Shown one piece after another: positions 7,329 through 16,359 of a stretch of 64,000 bases of DNA. This DNA is from Pseudomonadota bacterium. GTDB taxonomy: Bacteria > Pseudomonadota > Alphaproteobacteria > Micavibrionales > UBA1664. Each line of letters starts with the position of its first letter. The first letter of the stretch is position 1. A model generated the notes under the pieces. It saw only the letters and a program-made list of their open reading frames with translations, made no database searches and had not been told where the DNA came from. The stretch is from positions 60,476-124,475 of the forward strand of contig RFNZ01000006.1 of assembly GCA_009926935.1 (NCBI GenBank), written 5' to 3'. The position numbers and the translations under genes were made by a program.

Positions 7329-9593
7329 ATGACGACAGAACGAACCAACCGCCTTGAACTCGCTTTTGATGAAGGCCAGACGCCTGAAGCAGCACCAGCC
7401 GCTCCCGTATTCGTAGCCTCTCTGGCACGTAACGGTGCATCAGCCCGCGGTTTCTACTTCAACTACAACAACGCCGCCCGCCGCGCCCAACTTGCAGCAG
7501 GGCTACCAGACATCGACGCTCTTATGGCAGAAGAGCAGGAAAAAGCTTTCTGGGAACAGTTCATGAGATGGCTTAATACCGAAACCGAAAATTTCGACAA
7601 GTTCTTTGGCAACCCCGCACAACACTTCTCGCTGATTGGCATTACGCCAGACGCAGCAGACACATTTAACGCAGCAACCGCATTTTCAAACGGCTTCAAA
7701 CTCACCGATTTTCAGGTCGGCCGCGACAAGCTGACAATTGAGCCATCGAAAATCACGATTGAGGTAGACATCAATGCCTCGAATGACGACTTGAAAATTA
7801 CTGACTTCCCAGTAGAAGGCGTTTTGGCGTCCATCGCCCTTGCACTCAAAAACCCGAATTTCAAAGACAAGCCGATCACCATCACAGGTGATGAAGATCT
7901 GGTTGCTTTTACCTATGCCGCTTTCAAGGCTGCCGGCCTTCCTGTTAAAAACGCAGCCGAGATCGAGGCCAAACTTGCTAATTCAGCCAACACTGAAGCC
8001 AACAACGCTGCAAGCGCATGGACCGAGCAGTCCGGAAAACCCGCATTCAAGGCCGCTTTGGAGCTTTTCCCTGAACTTAAATCCCGCTTTGAACCAGCAT
8101 CGGCAGCGGCACCACAACAGCCAGCTGACGCAGAGCTAGGCGAAGGGCAACCCGCAGCAACAGCTACTACTACATTAGCTGCGTCTCTTGAGGCCCTTAA
8201 ACAGTACGGCACCGAAGATATGCCGGCTGGCACAAAAGATTTCAGAGAGCTCAATAAACTTGCGCCAACGCTCAGCCCGGAAGATTTTCAAGCCATTGAA
8301 GATGGTACTTATACAGGCGAGCTGAACGACATGCGTGCGTCAGCCATTACGGGCCTGCTGCGCGGCGTAGACAAACAGGAGAACATGATCGTAGGCCAGA
8401 TCCTGATGCGTGCCATTCAGGCTGCCGTGAAACACTCAACGGCACCAGTTGTTGAAGGCGTGCCAGGCACCGAATCCGACCGCGATCATTTTGAGAAATT
8501 CTTACTATCCAAAGGTGTTGAACCCGCCCGCGCCAAGGAACTTACAGATACACTCCACGCGCCCCTTAAGGCAGCTATTGACGCACTCGATGACATCGAT
8601 ATCGATGACAGGGGCACAACACGTAAATTCAAAAACCTTCATAGCTTGCCAGCGGATGTCAAAAAAGCACTCTCAGTGCTTGTTGAGAGCCAGCACAATC
8701 CGGTCAGTGGTGTGAAGGAACACTTTTTTGGCACCAGTAACATCGTTGAGAGGCTGCTGAATGACGATACGTTCATCAACAATGCCTCAAAAATGATTGC
8801 AGGTGACTTTGTATCACCGGATGTAGGCGTGATAGGCGAACGCGTATTTGGCTACAGCGTCAAAACGGACCATGCTCAAACAAAAACGGACGGCACCAAA
8901 GAAGGCACCCCTTCAAAAGTAGATATCCCGAATGAGGTTGGGCAGGCATGGATCGCGCTCTATAGAATTTTTGCAAAACCAGAAGCAGCACTCGAATCTG
9001 CAAAAATCAGCGATCAGCTTCAGCACGCCCCGTTCTCGGTCATTCCACAAACTAATGAACGTCAGAACTTCGTGCTACAGGAAGCGGCAACGGCACAATA
9101 TGCGGCTTTGCTCATCCGCGGCATTGCCAATTCCTTCCCGCTCGGAAGCCCAGATAGAGCCCAGTTTCAGGAATCATGCACCGCAATCGTTTATGGCTGC
9201 GCTAAAAACGCAATCGAAATTCTGGACGGTTACACACCACCGGAAGAGCAGGGCGACCAATTCGTGCAAGGTCTTGCAACCATGCGCGCACAGCTTCAAG
9301 GTCTCTCTGATGTTGCAGGAGACGGTGTTGTCAACGCAACGGCTAAAAAACTTTATTCGGCCAACCACTCAATTGCCGCAAAAGCGCTTGGTGATGCGAT
9401 TGTTGAGATCGAAAAACTCTACCTCAAAGCCGCAGCAAGCGTTCCCGAAGCTACACTCAAAGCCAATGTGGAAAAACTTTCCAAATGGCGTAAGAGCACG
9501 GTAGCCTCATTCGCAGCAGCCAATTTTGCAGCAAAACAGGATGATGCCCCTGAGGCAGTACCTGGTCCGGCTCCTACACAGGCCCCTCAATAA
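7329..9593 (+). CDS. Hypothetical 754-aa Ala-rich protein
   Basis: A large soluble protein of unknown function with no signal peptide or membrane helix. It is rich in Ala, Asp, Glu and Lys and looks mostly helical. Around residues 180-208 the segment KPITITGDEDLVAFTYAAF followed by KAAGLPVKN loosely resembles the LPD7-type motif of polyvalent mobile-element proteins; this similarity is weak. An Ala/Pro/Gln-rich linker lies near 255-280. The C-terminus is Pro/Ala-rich. It is transcribed divergently from the AAA+ gene, and TTGGGG lies a little before the ATG. It may belong to the same accessory block as the AAA+ and GGDEF-like genes, and could be a surface or effector protein, but nothing in the sequence settles that. 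Confidence 0.7.
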   Translation: MTTERTNRLELAFDEGQTPEAAPAAPVFVASLARNGASARGFYFNYNNAARRAQLAAGLPDIDALMAEEQEKAFWEQFMRWLNTETENFDKFFGNPAQHFSLIGITPDAADTFNAATAFSNGFKLTDFQVGRDKLTIEPSKITIEVDINASNDDLKITDFPVEGVLASIALALKNPNFKDKPITITGDEDLVAFTYAAFKAAGLPVKNAAEIEAKLANSANTEANNAASAWTEQSGKPAFKAALELFPELKSRFEPASAAAPQQPADAELGEGQPAATATTTLAASLEALKQYGTEDMPAGTKDFRELNKLAPTLSPEDFQAIEDGTYTGELNDMRASAITGLLRGVDKQENMIVGQILMRAIQAAVKHSTAPVVEGVPGTESDRDHFEKFLLSKGVEPARAKELTDTLHAPLKAAIDALDDIDIDDRGTTRKFKNLHSLPADVKKALSVLVESQHNPVSGVKEHFFGTSNIVERLLNDDTFINNASKMIAGDFVSPDVGVIGERVFGYSVKTDHAQTKTDGTKEGTPSKVDIPNEVGQAWIALYRIFAKPEAALESAKISDQLQHAPFSVIPQTNERQNFVLQEAATAQYAALLIRGIANSFPLGSPDRAQFQESCTAIVYGCAKNAIEILDGYTPPEEQGDQFVQGLATMRAQLQGLSDVAGDGVVNATAKKLYSANHSIAAKALGDAIVEIEKLYLKAAASVPEATLKANVEKLSKWRKSTVASFAAANFAAKQDDAPEAVPGPAPTQAPQ

Positions 9594-9600
9594 TATTCCC

Positions 9601-9636
9601 CTCCATGCCTGTTTATGCGTATAAACGGGCATGGAG
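9601..9636 (+). promoter_or_regulatory. 16-bp hairpin enclosing the engB start codon
   Basis: CTCCATGCCTGTTTAT (9601-9616) and ATAAACGGGCATGGAG (9621-9636) are complementary along all 16 positions apart from one G-T wobble, with loop GCGT. The engB ATG (9631-9633) lies inside the right arm. No Shine-Dalgarno is visible between the loop and the ATG. There is no T-run after the stem, so it is not a standard terminator for the upstream gene. Confidence 0.55.
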
Positions 9637-10239
9637 AAAATCTTTCACGGACAAGCCGAGTTTTTTTGGGGTGCTGAAACGCCGGACGATCTGCCGCCGG
9701 CAGCCTTGCCTGAGATAACCTTTGCCGGCCGATCGAATGTCGGGAAATCCTCGCTCATCAACGCGCTTTTGGGGCGCAAGCACCTCGTCCGCACCTCCTC
9801 AACGCCAGGCCAGACCCGCGCCCTTAATTTTTTCAATGTGGCCGAGACATTGGTCGTCGTCGACATGCCGGGATACGGCTACGCCAAGGCCTCAAAGGCC
9901 GACCAAAAAACATGGCAGCACCTTTTGAGGTCGTATTTGCGCGGGCGCGTGCCTCTCCGCCTTGCCTGCGTGCTGGTCGATGCCCGCCACGGCGTCAAGG
10001 CAAGCGATGAGGAGATGCTGGAACTGCTGGATGAAGCAGCCGTACCCACACGCCTCGTGCTCACCAAAGCCGATGACATGCCGCAGCGTGATATAGACAT
10101 GCTGATAATGAAAACGGCAGAGGTTGCCAAAAAACACCCCGCCTGCCATCCTGTCCCCATTCTGACGAGCAGCCGCGATAATACGGGGATCGACGAACTA
10201 CGCCTCGCAATCGCCGAGACGCTTGGCCTAACGCGCTAA
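9631..10239 (+). CDS. engB: Ribosome biogenesis GTPase EngB (YsxC/YihA)
   Basis: EngB is a small essential GTPase that assists large-subunit assembly. At 202 aa the length is typical. G1 is GRSNVGKSS at 33-41, the switch-II motif DMPGYGYAK is near 78-86, and G4 is LTKAD near 143-147. The ATG at 9631 fits the family (G1 about 30 residues in), and a stop codon lies in frame just upstream, so no earlier start exists. The start sits in a long hairpin without a recognisable ribosome-binding site. The end overlaps the convergent pilin-like gene by 12 bp. Confidence 0.95.
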   Translation: MEKIFHGQAEFFWGAETPDDLPPAALPEITFAGRSNVGKSSLINALLGRKHLVRTSSTPGQTRALNFFNVAETLVVVDMPGYGYAKASKADQKTWQHLLRSYLRGRVPLRLACVLVDARHGVKASDEEMLELLDEAAVPTRLVLTKADDMPQRDIDMLIMKTAEVAKKHPACHPVPILTSSRDNTGIDELRLAIAETLGLTR

Positions 10240-10884
10240 AACAACGTTGTAAAACGCGTTCACCCCGGCATTATCCTTGATGCAAAAACTGGTACGCTGG
10301 TTGCAGCTCGGGCAATCCGTGGTTGTAAAGTCCGCATCATCCCCGCCACCATTGATAAAAACGATACTCGCACTGACAGTCGTAGTTGGTATGGATGTAT
10401 TTTTATAAAGACGTTTGTTGATCTCGCGGCAGACGGATTCCTCGACATCCAGAAATGTGAAAACCACATCGCTCGCCGATGACTGCGTCCACACCACATT
10501 CGTGCCCTGCTGCACGACCCAGCCGCGCTTTGCGGAGCCGGATGTAAAATACTCATCCTTATTCGAAAACTGCGATATGCCGCCACCAACAGGATGGTAA
10601 GGCTTGGCTGTATGCGGGGCCGTATCGTATCCGGCAACGCCCGGCTTCACGAAGTTAAGCTCGGTCGGAAGTACGTTTTGCATCACCACCATATTTTCAA
10701 GGGCGGTACGCATGGTGGTTGCATAATTTATAAGATCTTCAGCCCGAAGACGGGCCTTGCCTTCATCAAGGCTACCCACCACGCTGTCGCTATCCTGCTG
10801 GCGGCTAAGCAAAAAGCTGAGCGCCGCAAACAAAACGATGGCGATCAGAACATATAAAAGTACGTTGCCGGACTGCGATTTCAT
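10228..10884 (-). CDS. Pilin-like/pseudopilin-like membrane-anchored protein
   Basis: A 218-aa protein with a hydrophobic N-terminal helix right after a short polar head (MKSQSGNVLLYVLIAIVLF), as in type IV pilin-like proteins, but lacking the usual Glu5 context. A long exported domain of mixed beta/coil follows. It has Cys residues near CREINKR, CPSCNQRTSFC and the C-terminal part, so disulfides are likely in the periplasm. No prepilin peptidase or assembly genes are nearby. It may be a cell-envelope pseudopilin or a simple signal-anchored protein. It converges on engB with a 12-bp overlap. Confidence 0.65.
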   Translation of the reverse strand: MKSQSGNVLLYVLIAIVLFAALSFLLSRQQDSDSVVGSLDEGKARLRAEDLINYATTMRTALENMVVMQNVLPTELNFVKPGVAGYDTAPHTAKPYHPVGGGISQFSNKDEYFTSGSAKRGWVVQQGTNVVWTQSSASDVVFTFLDVEESVCREINKRLYKNTSIPTTTVSASIVFINGGGDDADFTTTDCPSCNQRTSFCIKDNAGVNAFYNVVLAR

Positions 10885-10951
10885 GGGGAGGTTTCCTTTT
10901 TGTCTAGCGAAAGTCTAGCAAATTTCTGGAGGGGCGTGCTAGCCTCCTTGC

Positions 10952-12043
10952 ATGGTTATCGATCCGACCCTACTTCCTGTCCTAACCTTTGCGGGTGGCC
11001 TCGTTTTGGGCTTGGCCCTGATGGCGCTCATACGCGGCAGTATGACAAACCAGTTCAAGGTCCTCTCGCAGGAGACTCTGGGCGAACTCATGGAGCGTAC
11101 AAGAGCCTCCATGAATGCCGATCTCGCCCAAAAACGTGAATCAATTGACGAAATGCTGAAACCCGTCAAAGGCAACCTTGAGGTGCTGACGGGTGCCGTA
11201 AATCAGCTCAAAAGCACGGATGACGCCGTACGCCGCGACCTTCTGAACTTGCAAAAAGAAACCTCGAAACTGGCTGGCGCCATCAACAACCCGGCCGAAC
11301 GCGGACGTTTTGGCGAATACATCCTTAAAACCATCCTTGATAATTCGGGCCTTATCGAAGGCCAGCACTACGCATCCCAGACCAGCCTTTCAGACGGCGG
11401 TGGTACTAGCAGGCCGGATATCCTGATCCGCATCCACGATGATTTGCGCGTGGCGATCGATGCCAAGGCACCCATCATCGACCTCATCGACGATCTCGAT
11501 GACGACGCCACGCACAAGCAGGCGGCCATCCGCCTCGTGGCGCAGGTACGTGAACACGTAAAGGCGCTGGCAAAACGCGACTATGGCCGTGCGGAAGGAA
11601 ATGCCGATTTTACCGTGCTCTTTCTGCCGGGTGACCATCTTTACGCCGTTGTCGCCCGCCACGACCGCGATTTGCTGGATTATGCGGCAAAGCAAAAGGT
11701 GCTTGTGGCCTCACCCATGATGTTGATCGGCCTTCTCAAAATCATCGTCATGACAGCAAGGCAGGCCGATACAGCCCGCAACGCCAAACGGATTGCCGAA
11801 GTAGGCGCCGATCTGCACAACCGCCTCAGGACATTCATGGAACACCTCGATAAGGTGGGCCGCGCCCTCAAATCATCAGTGGACACCTATAACAAGTCCG
11901 TAGGCTCCATGGAGCGTATGGTATTGCCCAAAGCGCGCGAATTTGATGCCCTGCGCGGCCTCAAGGACGCCGAGATGCTGGAAGCCCCGGAAGCAGTGGA
12001 AGTCGAGCCCCGTATCGCGGAACTTGACGAAAAGGCTGCATAA
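10952..12043 (+). CDS. rmuC: DNA recombination protein RmuC
   Basis: RmuC-family proteins are membrane-anchored, nuclease-like proteins that limit inversion between short inverted repeats. At 363 aa there is an N-terminal membrane helix (about 6-26), a coiled-coil segment (about 40-100), and the RmuC core with NPAERGRFGEYILKTIL, RPDILIRI, VAIDAKAPI and a conserved FLPGDHLYAVVA stretch. The acidic tail ends LDEKAA. It is followed 16 bp later by def in the same direction. Confidence 0.93.
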   Translation: MVIDPTLLPVLTFAGGLVLGLALMALIRGSMTNQFKVLSQETLGELMERTRASMNADLAQKRESIDEMLKPVKGNLEVLTGAVNQLKSTDDAVRRDLLNLQKETSKLAGAINNPAERGRFGEYILKTILDNSGLIEGQHYASQTSLSDGGGTSRPDILIRIHDDLRVAIDAKAPIIDLIDDLDDDATHKQAAIRLVAQVREHVKALAKRDYGRAEGNADFTVLFLPGDHLYAVVARHDRDLLDYAAKQKVLVASPMMLIGLLKIIVMTARQADTARNAKRIAEVGADLHNRLRTFMEHLDKVGRALKSSVDTYNKSVGSMERMVLPKAREFDALRGLKDAEMLEAPEAVEVEPRIAELDEKAA

Positions 12044-12059
12044 GTCCATCTAATCGGCC

Positions 12060-12584
12060 ATGGAAATCTATCAAGTCATAGCCCTGCCTGACCCCGTCCT
12101 TCGCGCCACGGCCCAGCCCGTGCAGACCGTGAACGATGCCATACGGGCACAAATGAAAAAAATGCTGGATACGATGTACGCCTACGAAGGTGTGGGCCTT
12201 GCCGCCAATCAGGTAGCGATATTGAACCGCATTATCGTAATCGACACCGCCCGCCGTGAATCGGATGTCAAAAAACCGATAGCCATGGCCAACCCCGAAA
12301 TCATCTGGCGTTCCGAAGAACGCTGGGATTACAAGGAAGGCTGCCTCTCCATCCCACAGATGTACGCGGACGTCGAACGCCCGAAATTCATCAAGGTCCG
12401 TTATGTAGACGAAAACAATCAGGTGCAGGAAATGGACGCGGGCGGCCTTGCCGCCACCTGCATCCAGCACGAGGTTGATCACCTCGACGGTATTCTCTTT
12501 ATCGACCATCTTTCCCGCCTGCGTCGCGAAACGATCTTGAAGAAATACGAAAAAATGCGCCGCGAAGAAGGGCACGTGCTGTGA
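12060..12584 (+). CDS. def: Peptide deformylase
   Basis: This enzyme removes the formyl group from the N-terminal Met of new proteins. Its 174 aa carry all three metal-site motifs: GVGLAANQV (44-52), EGCLS (93-97, Cys95 a metal ligand) and QHEVDH (136-141, two His ligands and Glu138 as catalyst). The stop overlaps the GTG start of fmt (GTGA), the usual def-fmt coupling: one enzyme adds formyl to initiator tRNA and the other removes it later. Confidence 0.98.
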   Translation: MEIYQVIALPDPVLRATAQPVQTVNDAIRAQMKKMLDTMYAYEGVGLAANQVAILNRIIVIDTARRESDVKKPIAMANPEIIWRSEERWDYKEGCLSIPQMYADVERPKFIKVRYVDENNQVQEMDAGGLAATCIQHEVDHLDGILFIDHLSRLRRETILKKYEKMRREEGHVL

Positions 12585-13501
12585 GCACGCACCGCCGCAT
12601 CATCTTCATGGGCACACCGCACTTTGCCGTGCCTGCCCTTGAAGCACTGATGACGGCGGGCCACGAAATCGCAGCAGTCTACACGCAGCCACCACGCCCG
12701 GCAGGTCGCGGCCAGCAGGTGCAAAAAAGCCCCGTCCACGACTGTGCCGAAAAACACGGCTTACCCGTCTTCACACCTAAAACGCTAAAAACACCTGAAT
12801 CGCAAACTGAATTTTCCGCCCATAAAGCCGATGTGGCCGTGGTTGCAGCCTACGGCCTGATACTACCGAAGGCCGTTCTGGATGCCCCAAAGCACGGCTG
12901 CATCAACATCCATGCCTCACTGCTGCCACGTTGGCGCGGCGCATCCCCCATTCAGCACGCCGTCTGGAAGGGCGACCATGAAAGCGGCATCACCATCATG
13001 CAAATGGATGTGGGCCTCGATACTGGCGACATGCTTCTAAAAGGCGTGGTACCGATAACGCAGCAAACGACATGCGCCCAACTTCACGATGCGCTCTCGG
13101 CCATTGGCGGCAAGCTTATTGTAAGCGTGCTAAGCAACCTCGAAAACCTGAAGCCCGAAAAGCAAAACGACGCGCAAAGCAATTACGCGCCCATGCTCAA
13201 AAAGGAAGACGGTAAAATTATCTGGTCGCAAAGTGCGACTGAAATCGACTGCCAGATACGGGCCCTGAACCCCTGGCCCGGCACGTTCACAACTTCAGGC
13301 GGCAAACGCCTCAAGGTACTGGAGGCGGTGCCCGATGCCGGCAGCGGCAAGGCTGGTATGGTACTAAACAAGGTAGGCCACGTAGCCTGCGGACGCGATG
13401 TACTAAAGCTCATCAAAGTCCAGCCTGACGGTGGAAAACCGATGGATTTTGCAGCCGCCCTCAATGGCAACTACATCAAAATCGGTGACGTCCTTTCATG
13501 A
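12581..13501 (+). CDS. fmt: Methionyl-tRNA formyltransferase
   Basis: Transfers a formyl group from 10-formyl-tetrahydrofolate to initiator Met-tRNA. At 306 aa, features are FMGTPHFAVPAL at the start, the folate-site motif NIHASLLPRWRG (109-120) with catalytic Asn and His, and GLDTGD (145-150). The C-terminal tRNA-binding domain includes LNPWPGTF. It starts with GTG inside the def stop codon and ends with an ATGA overlap into truA, giving a tight def-fmt-truA operon. Confidence 0.97.
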   Translation: MSTHRRIIFMGTPHFAVPALEALMTAGHEIAAVYTQPPRPAGRGQQVQKSPVHDCAEKHGLPVFTPKTLKTPESQTEFSAHKADVAVVAAYGLILPKAVLDAPKHGCINIHASLLPRWRGASPIQHAVWKGDHESGITIMQMDVGLDTGDMLLKGVVPITQQTTCAQLHDALSAIGGKLIVSVLSNLENLKPEKQNDAQSNYAPMLKKEDGKIIWSQSATEIDCQIRALNPWPGTFTTSGGKRLKVLEAVPDAGSGKAGMVLNKVGHVACGRDVLKLIKVQPDGGKPMDFAAALNGNYIKIGDVLS

Positions 13502-14259
13502 TGCAGCGGTGGAAATTTATCATCGAATATGACGGTGGCCCTTTTTACGGCTGGCAACGTCAAGACGATGTATCGCCGACCATTCAAGGCTGCATCGAAG
13601 ACGCCATTTTTGGGTATTGCCAACAGCGCCTGACCATCCACGCGGCCGGCCGCACGGATGCGGGCGTACACGCGCGCGGGCAGGTATTCCATGTCGATTT
13701 GCCCGAGCGTGACATCACTCCGTTTGAGTTGCACAAGGCCATCAACGCACACCTGATGCCGCATCCCATCTGCGTCCTGAGCGCGGAAAAAGTGCATGAC
13801 AATTTCCACGCCCGCTTTTCAGCTACAAACAAGTTATATACCTACCGCGTTCACCGCAGGTCTGGTCCACCCGTGCTGGAAAGTGGCAGGGTTTGGCATC
13901 TGCGCCGAGACCTTGATGTGGATGCAATGCGTGAAGCAGCAAAGCATCTGCTCGGGCACCACGATTTCACGACGTTCCGCGATACGGACTGCCAGTCGAA
14001 ATCACCTGAAAAAACGCTCGATAGACTGGATATCGAGACCATCGATCTCGGCTACGGCCTGACCGAAATACGCTTTCATCTAGAGGCCCGCTCGTTCCTG
14101 CACCATCAGGTCCGCAACATGGTCGGAACCCTCACATGGGTCGGCGACGGCAAATGGAAACCTGCAGATGTCAAAACAGCCCTCGATGCCCGCGACCGCA
14201 CCAAAGGCGGCCCCACCGCCCCTGCGGAAGGGCTGTACCTCGTCCGCATCGATTACTAA
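13498..14259 (+). CDS. truA: tRNA pseudouridine(38-40) synthase TruA
   Basis: TruA converts uridines 38-40 in the anticodon stem-loop of many tRNAs to pseudouridine. At 253 aa, the catalytic motif GRTDAGVHA spans 51-59 with nucleophile Asp54. YDGGPFYGWQRQ near the start and FLHHQVRNMVGTL near 200 are family signatures. The ATG overlaps the fmt stop (ATGA). An alternative start two codons later is possible (MMQR). Confidence 0.97.
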   Translation: MMQRWKFIIEYDGGPFYGWQRQDDVSPTIQGCIEDAIFGYCQQRLTIHAAGRTDAGVHARGQVFHVDLPERDITPFELHKAINAHLMPHPICVLSAEKVHDNFHARFSATNKLYTYRVHRRSGPPVLESGRVWHLRRDLDVDAMREAAKHLLGHHDFTTFRDTDCQSKSPEKTLDRLDIETIDLGYGLTEIRFHLEARSFLHHQVRNMVGTLTWVGDGKWKPADVKTALDARDRTKGGPTAPAEGLYLVRIDY

Positions 14260-14304
14260 AACCCGCCATTGACGAATGAGAACAAAACGTGAATACTCAT
14301 TCCT

Positions 14305-15678
14305 ATGGCCAAACCAAAACTTTCATTCGCCTGCCAAAACTGCGGTGCCGTCCATAACAAATGGTCGGGGCATTGCGATGCCTGCGGCGGCTGGAACACG
14401 ATTACCGAGGAAATTCAGGCTTCAGCCCCCGCCAACACCCTCAAGGCCAAACCCGTTCGCGGCAACGTCGTTGAATTTGTCGATTTAAAGGGCCAGAACG
14501 CGCCCCTGCCGCGCGCATCCAGCGGCATCGGGGAATGGGACCGTGTGACAGGCGGCGGCCTCGTACCCGGTTCGGTCACGCTGATTGGCGGCGACCCCGG
14601 TATCGGTAAATCCACATTGTTGTTGCAGCTGGTGGCAGCACTTGCACACAAAAACCTCAACTGTGCATATATTTCAGGCGAAGAGGCGATAGACCAAGTC
14701 CGCCTGCGCGCTCGGCGTTTGGGCCTTGAACAATCACCCGTCCATTTGGCGGCGGCGACTTCGGTGCGCGATATTGTAGCGACGCTCGAACCCCAGAAAG
14801 GCCAGAAAAACCCATACGACCTCGTGGTCATCGATTCTATTCAAACCATGTTCGTGGACCTCATCGAGTCTGCTCCCGGCACAGTAGGGCAAGTCAGGGC
14901 CGCAACATCCGAACTAATACGCCTTGCGAAAACCCACAACATCACGGTGCTTATTGTGGGCCACGTGACAAAAGAGGGAACAATCGCAGGCCCCCGTGTT
15001 TTAGAACACATGGTCGATACGGTGCTTTATTTTGAAGGCGACCGCGGGCATCAATTCCGCATTTTGCGCGGGGTCAAAAACCGCTTTGGACCTACCGATG
15101 AAATCGGCGTCTTTGAAATGGGCGGCAAGGGATTGGCCGAAGTACCAAACCCATCCGCACTGTTTTTGGCCGAACGCCGCGAACGCATTTCAGGCAGTGC
15201 TGTTTTAGCAGCGCTTGAGGGCACAAGGCCCGTACTGGTGGAAGTACAGGCGCTTGTGGCCCCCACCACCTATTCAGCCCCCAAACGCGCGGTTGTAGGG
15301 TATGACAGCAACCGCCTATCCATGATTCTGGCTGTCCTCGAAGCCCGCTGCGGCATCATGTTTTCAGGGCAGGATGTGTACCTCAACATCGCAGGTGGCC
15401 TCAAAATTGCGGAACCTGCGGCAGACTTGGCGGTTGCAGCAGCCCTTTGCAGCGCGCTTTCTGGCGTAGCGATTGCGGGTGATGCCATCATCTTTGGTGA
15501 AATTGGCCTCTCGGGTGAAATCCGCCCCGTGCCACAGCCAGATTTGCGCCTGAAGGAAGCCGAAAAACTTGGCTTCAAATCAGCCTTCATCCCGCAAGGT
15601 AAGGCCAAGCCAGCAGGTGCCATGCAGGCCCACACGTTTTCAACCCTTGATGACTTTGTGCGTTTTTTAAGGGGCTGA
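14305..15678 (+). CDS. radA: DNA repair protein RadA
   Basis: RadA (Sms) is a RecA-like branch-migration helicase. The 457 aa contain an N-terminal C4 zinc finger (Cys10, 13, 24, 27), Walker A GGDPGIGKST near 95-104, the RadA-specific KNRFG motif near 255, and a C-terminal Lon-protease-like domain lacking a protease site. The start at MAKPKLSFACQNC is chosen because the family begins just before the zinc finger; a TG-type start ten codons upstream is unlikely. The end overlaps the convergent UPF0126 gene by 12 bp. Confidence 0.97.
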   Translation: MAKPKLSFACQNCGAVHNKWSGHCDACGGWNTITEEIQASAPANTLKAKPVRGNVVEFVDLKGQNAPLPRASSGIGEWDRVTGGGLVPGSVTLIGGDPGIGKSTLLLQLVAALAHKNLNCAYISGEEAIDQVRLRARRLGLEQSPVHLAAATSVRDIVATLEPQKGQKNPYDLVVIDSIQTMFVDLIESAPGTVGQVRAATSELIRLAKTHNITVLIVGHVTKEGTIAGPRVLEHMVDTVLYFEGDRGHQFRILRGVKNRFGPTDEIGVFEMGGKGLAEVPNPSALFLAERRERISGSAVLAALEGTRPVLVEVQALVAPTTYSAPKRAVVGYDSNRLSMILAVLEARCGIMFSGQDVYLNIAGGLKIAEPAADLAVAAALCSALSGVAIAGDAIIFGEIGLSGEIRPVPQPDLRLKEAEKLGFKSAFIPQGKAKPAGAMQAHTFSTLDDFVRFLRG

Positions 15679-16317
15679 TCCGTCGGACGCGCGGCGCTTT
15701 TCATGTGCGTCTTCCGCCCATCGATACCCCGGCAAATGCAATCTCCACACAATGGCCGCGGCCCTGAGGGCAAAACACGCCGCAATCCCCATATACACGG
15801 CAATGTGCGGCTCGTAAGGCTGCACCAGCAAAAACACGGCTGCGCCAAAGGCACAGGCGGTTGCGTATATCTCCTTCCTCATAATGAGACTCGGCTCGCC
15901 CGCGAGCAAATCGCGGATGATCCCGCCCACAACGGCGGTCATGACACCCATGGTGATGCACACACTCCAATGCGCGCCTGCATCAAAGGCTATTTTAGTA
16001 CCTGATACCGTAAACACGGCTGTACCGATGGCATCGCCCCACACAATCCACTTCTGAAAGGATGCCACATGCCGCGCCACAAAAAACATGAAGATGGACG
16101 TCACGACGCACGTCATAAGATAAGTAGGCTCCTGAACCCACAAGACCGGCAGATTGCCAAGCACCAAATCCCGCGCCGTACCACCACCAATACCCGTGAC
16201 GGTGCCAAGAAATACAAAGCTCACGATATCCATCTGCTTTTTGGCCGCGACAAGGCAGCCCGTGATCGCGAATACGGCAATCCCCGCATAATCAATAAAC
16301 AGAAGTAGCTTTTCCAT
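15667..16317 (-). CDS. UPF0126/TRIC-type membrane protein
   Basis: An integral membrane protein of 216 aa related to the YadS/YicG (UPF0126) family, whose fold matches trimeric cation channels. Two repeated halves are visible, each with a glycine-rich helix break: GIGGGTARDLVLG in the first and VVGGIIRDLLAGEP in the second. Six to seven hydrophobic helices fill the rest. I start at MEKLLLFIDYAG because the in-frame extension upstream is non-family sequence running into the aroA start. AAAGG lies about 13 nt upstream. The tail is charged (EDAHEKRRASDG). Substrate ion unknown. Confidence 0.9.
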   Translation of the reverse strand: MEKLLLFIDYAGIAVFAITGCLVAAKKQMDIVSFVFLGTVTGIGGGTARDLVLGNLPVLWVQEPTYLMTCVVTSIFMFFVARHVASFQKWIVWGDAIGTAVFTVSGTKIAFDAGAHWSVCITMGVMTAVVGGIIRDLLAGEPSLIMRKEIYATACAFGAAVFLLVQPYEPHIAVYMGIAACFALRAAAIVWRLHLPGYRWAEDAHEKRRASDGSAP

Positions 16318-16359
16318 ACGGTCATTGTACCTTTTGCCAAGGTTTAGTAAAAGCGTGAC

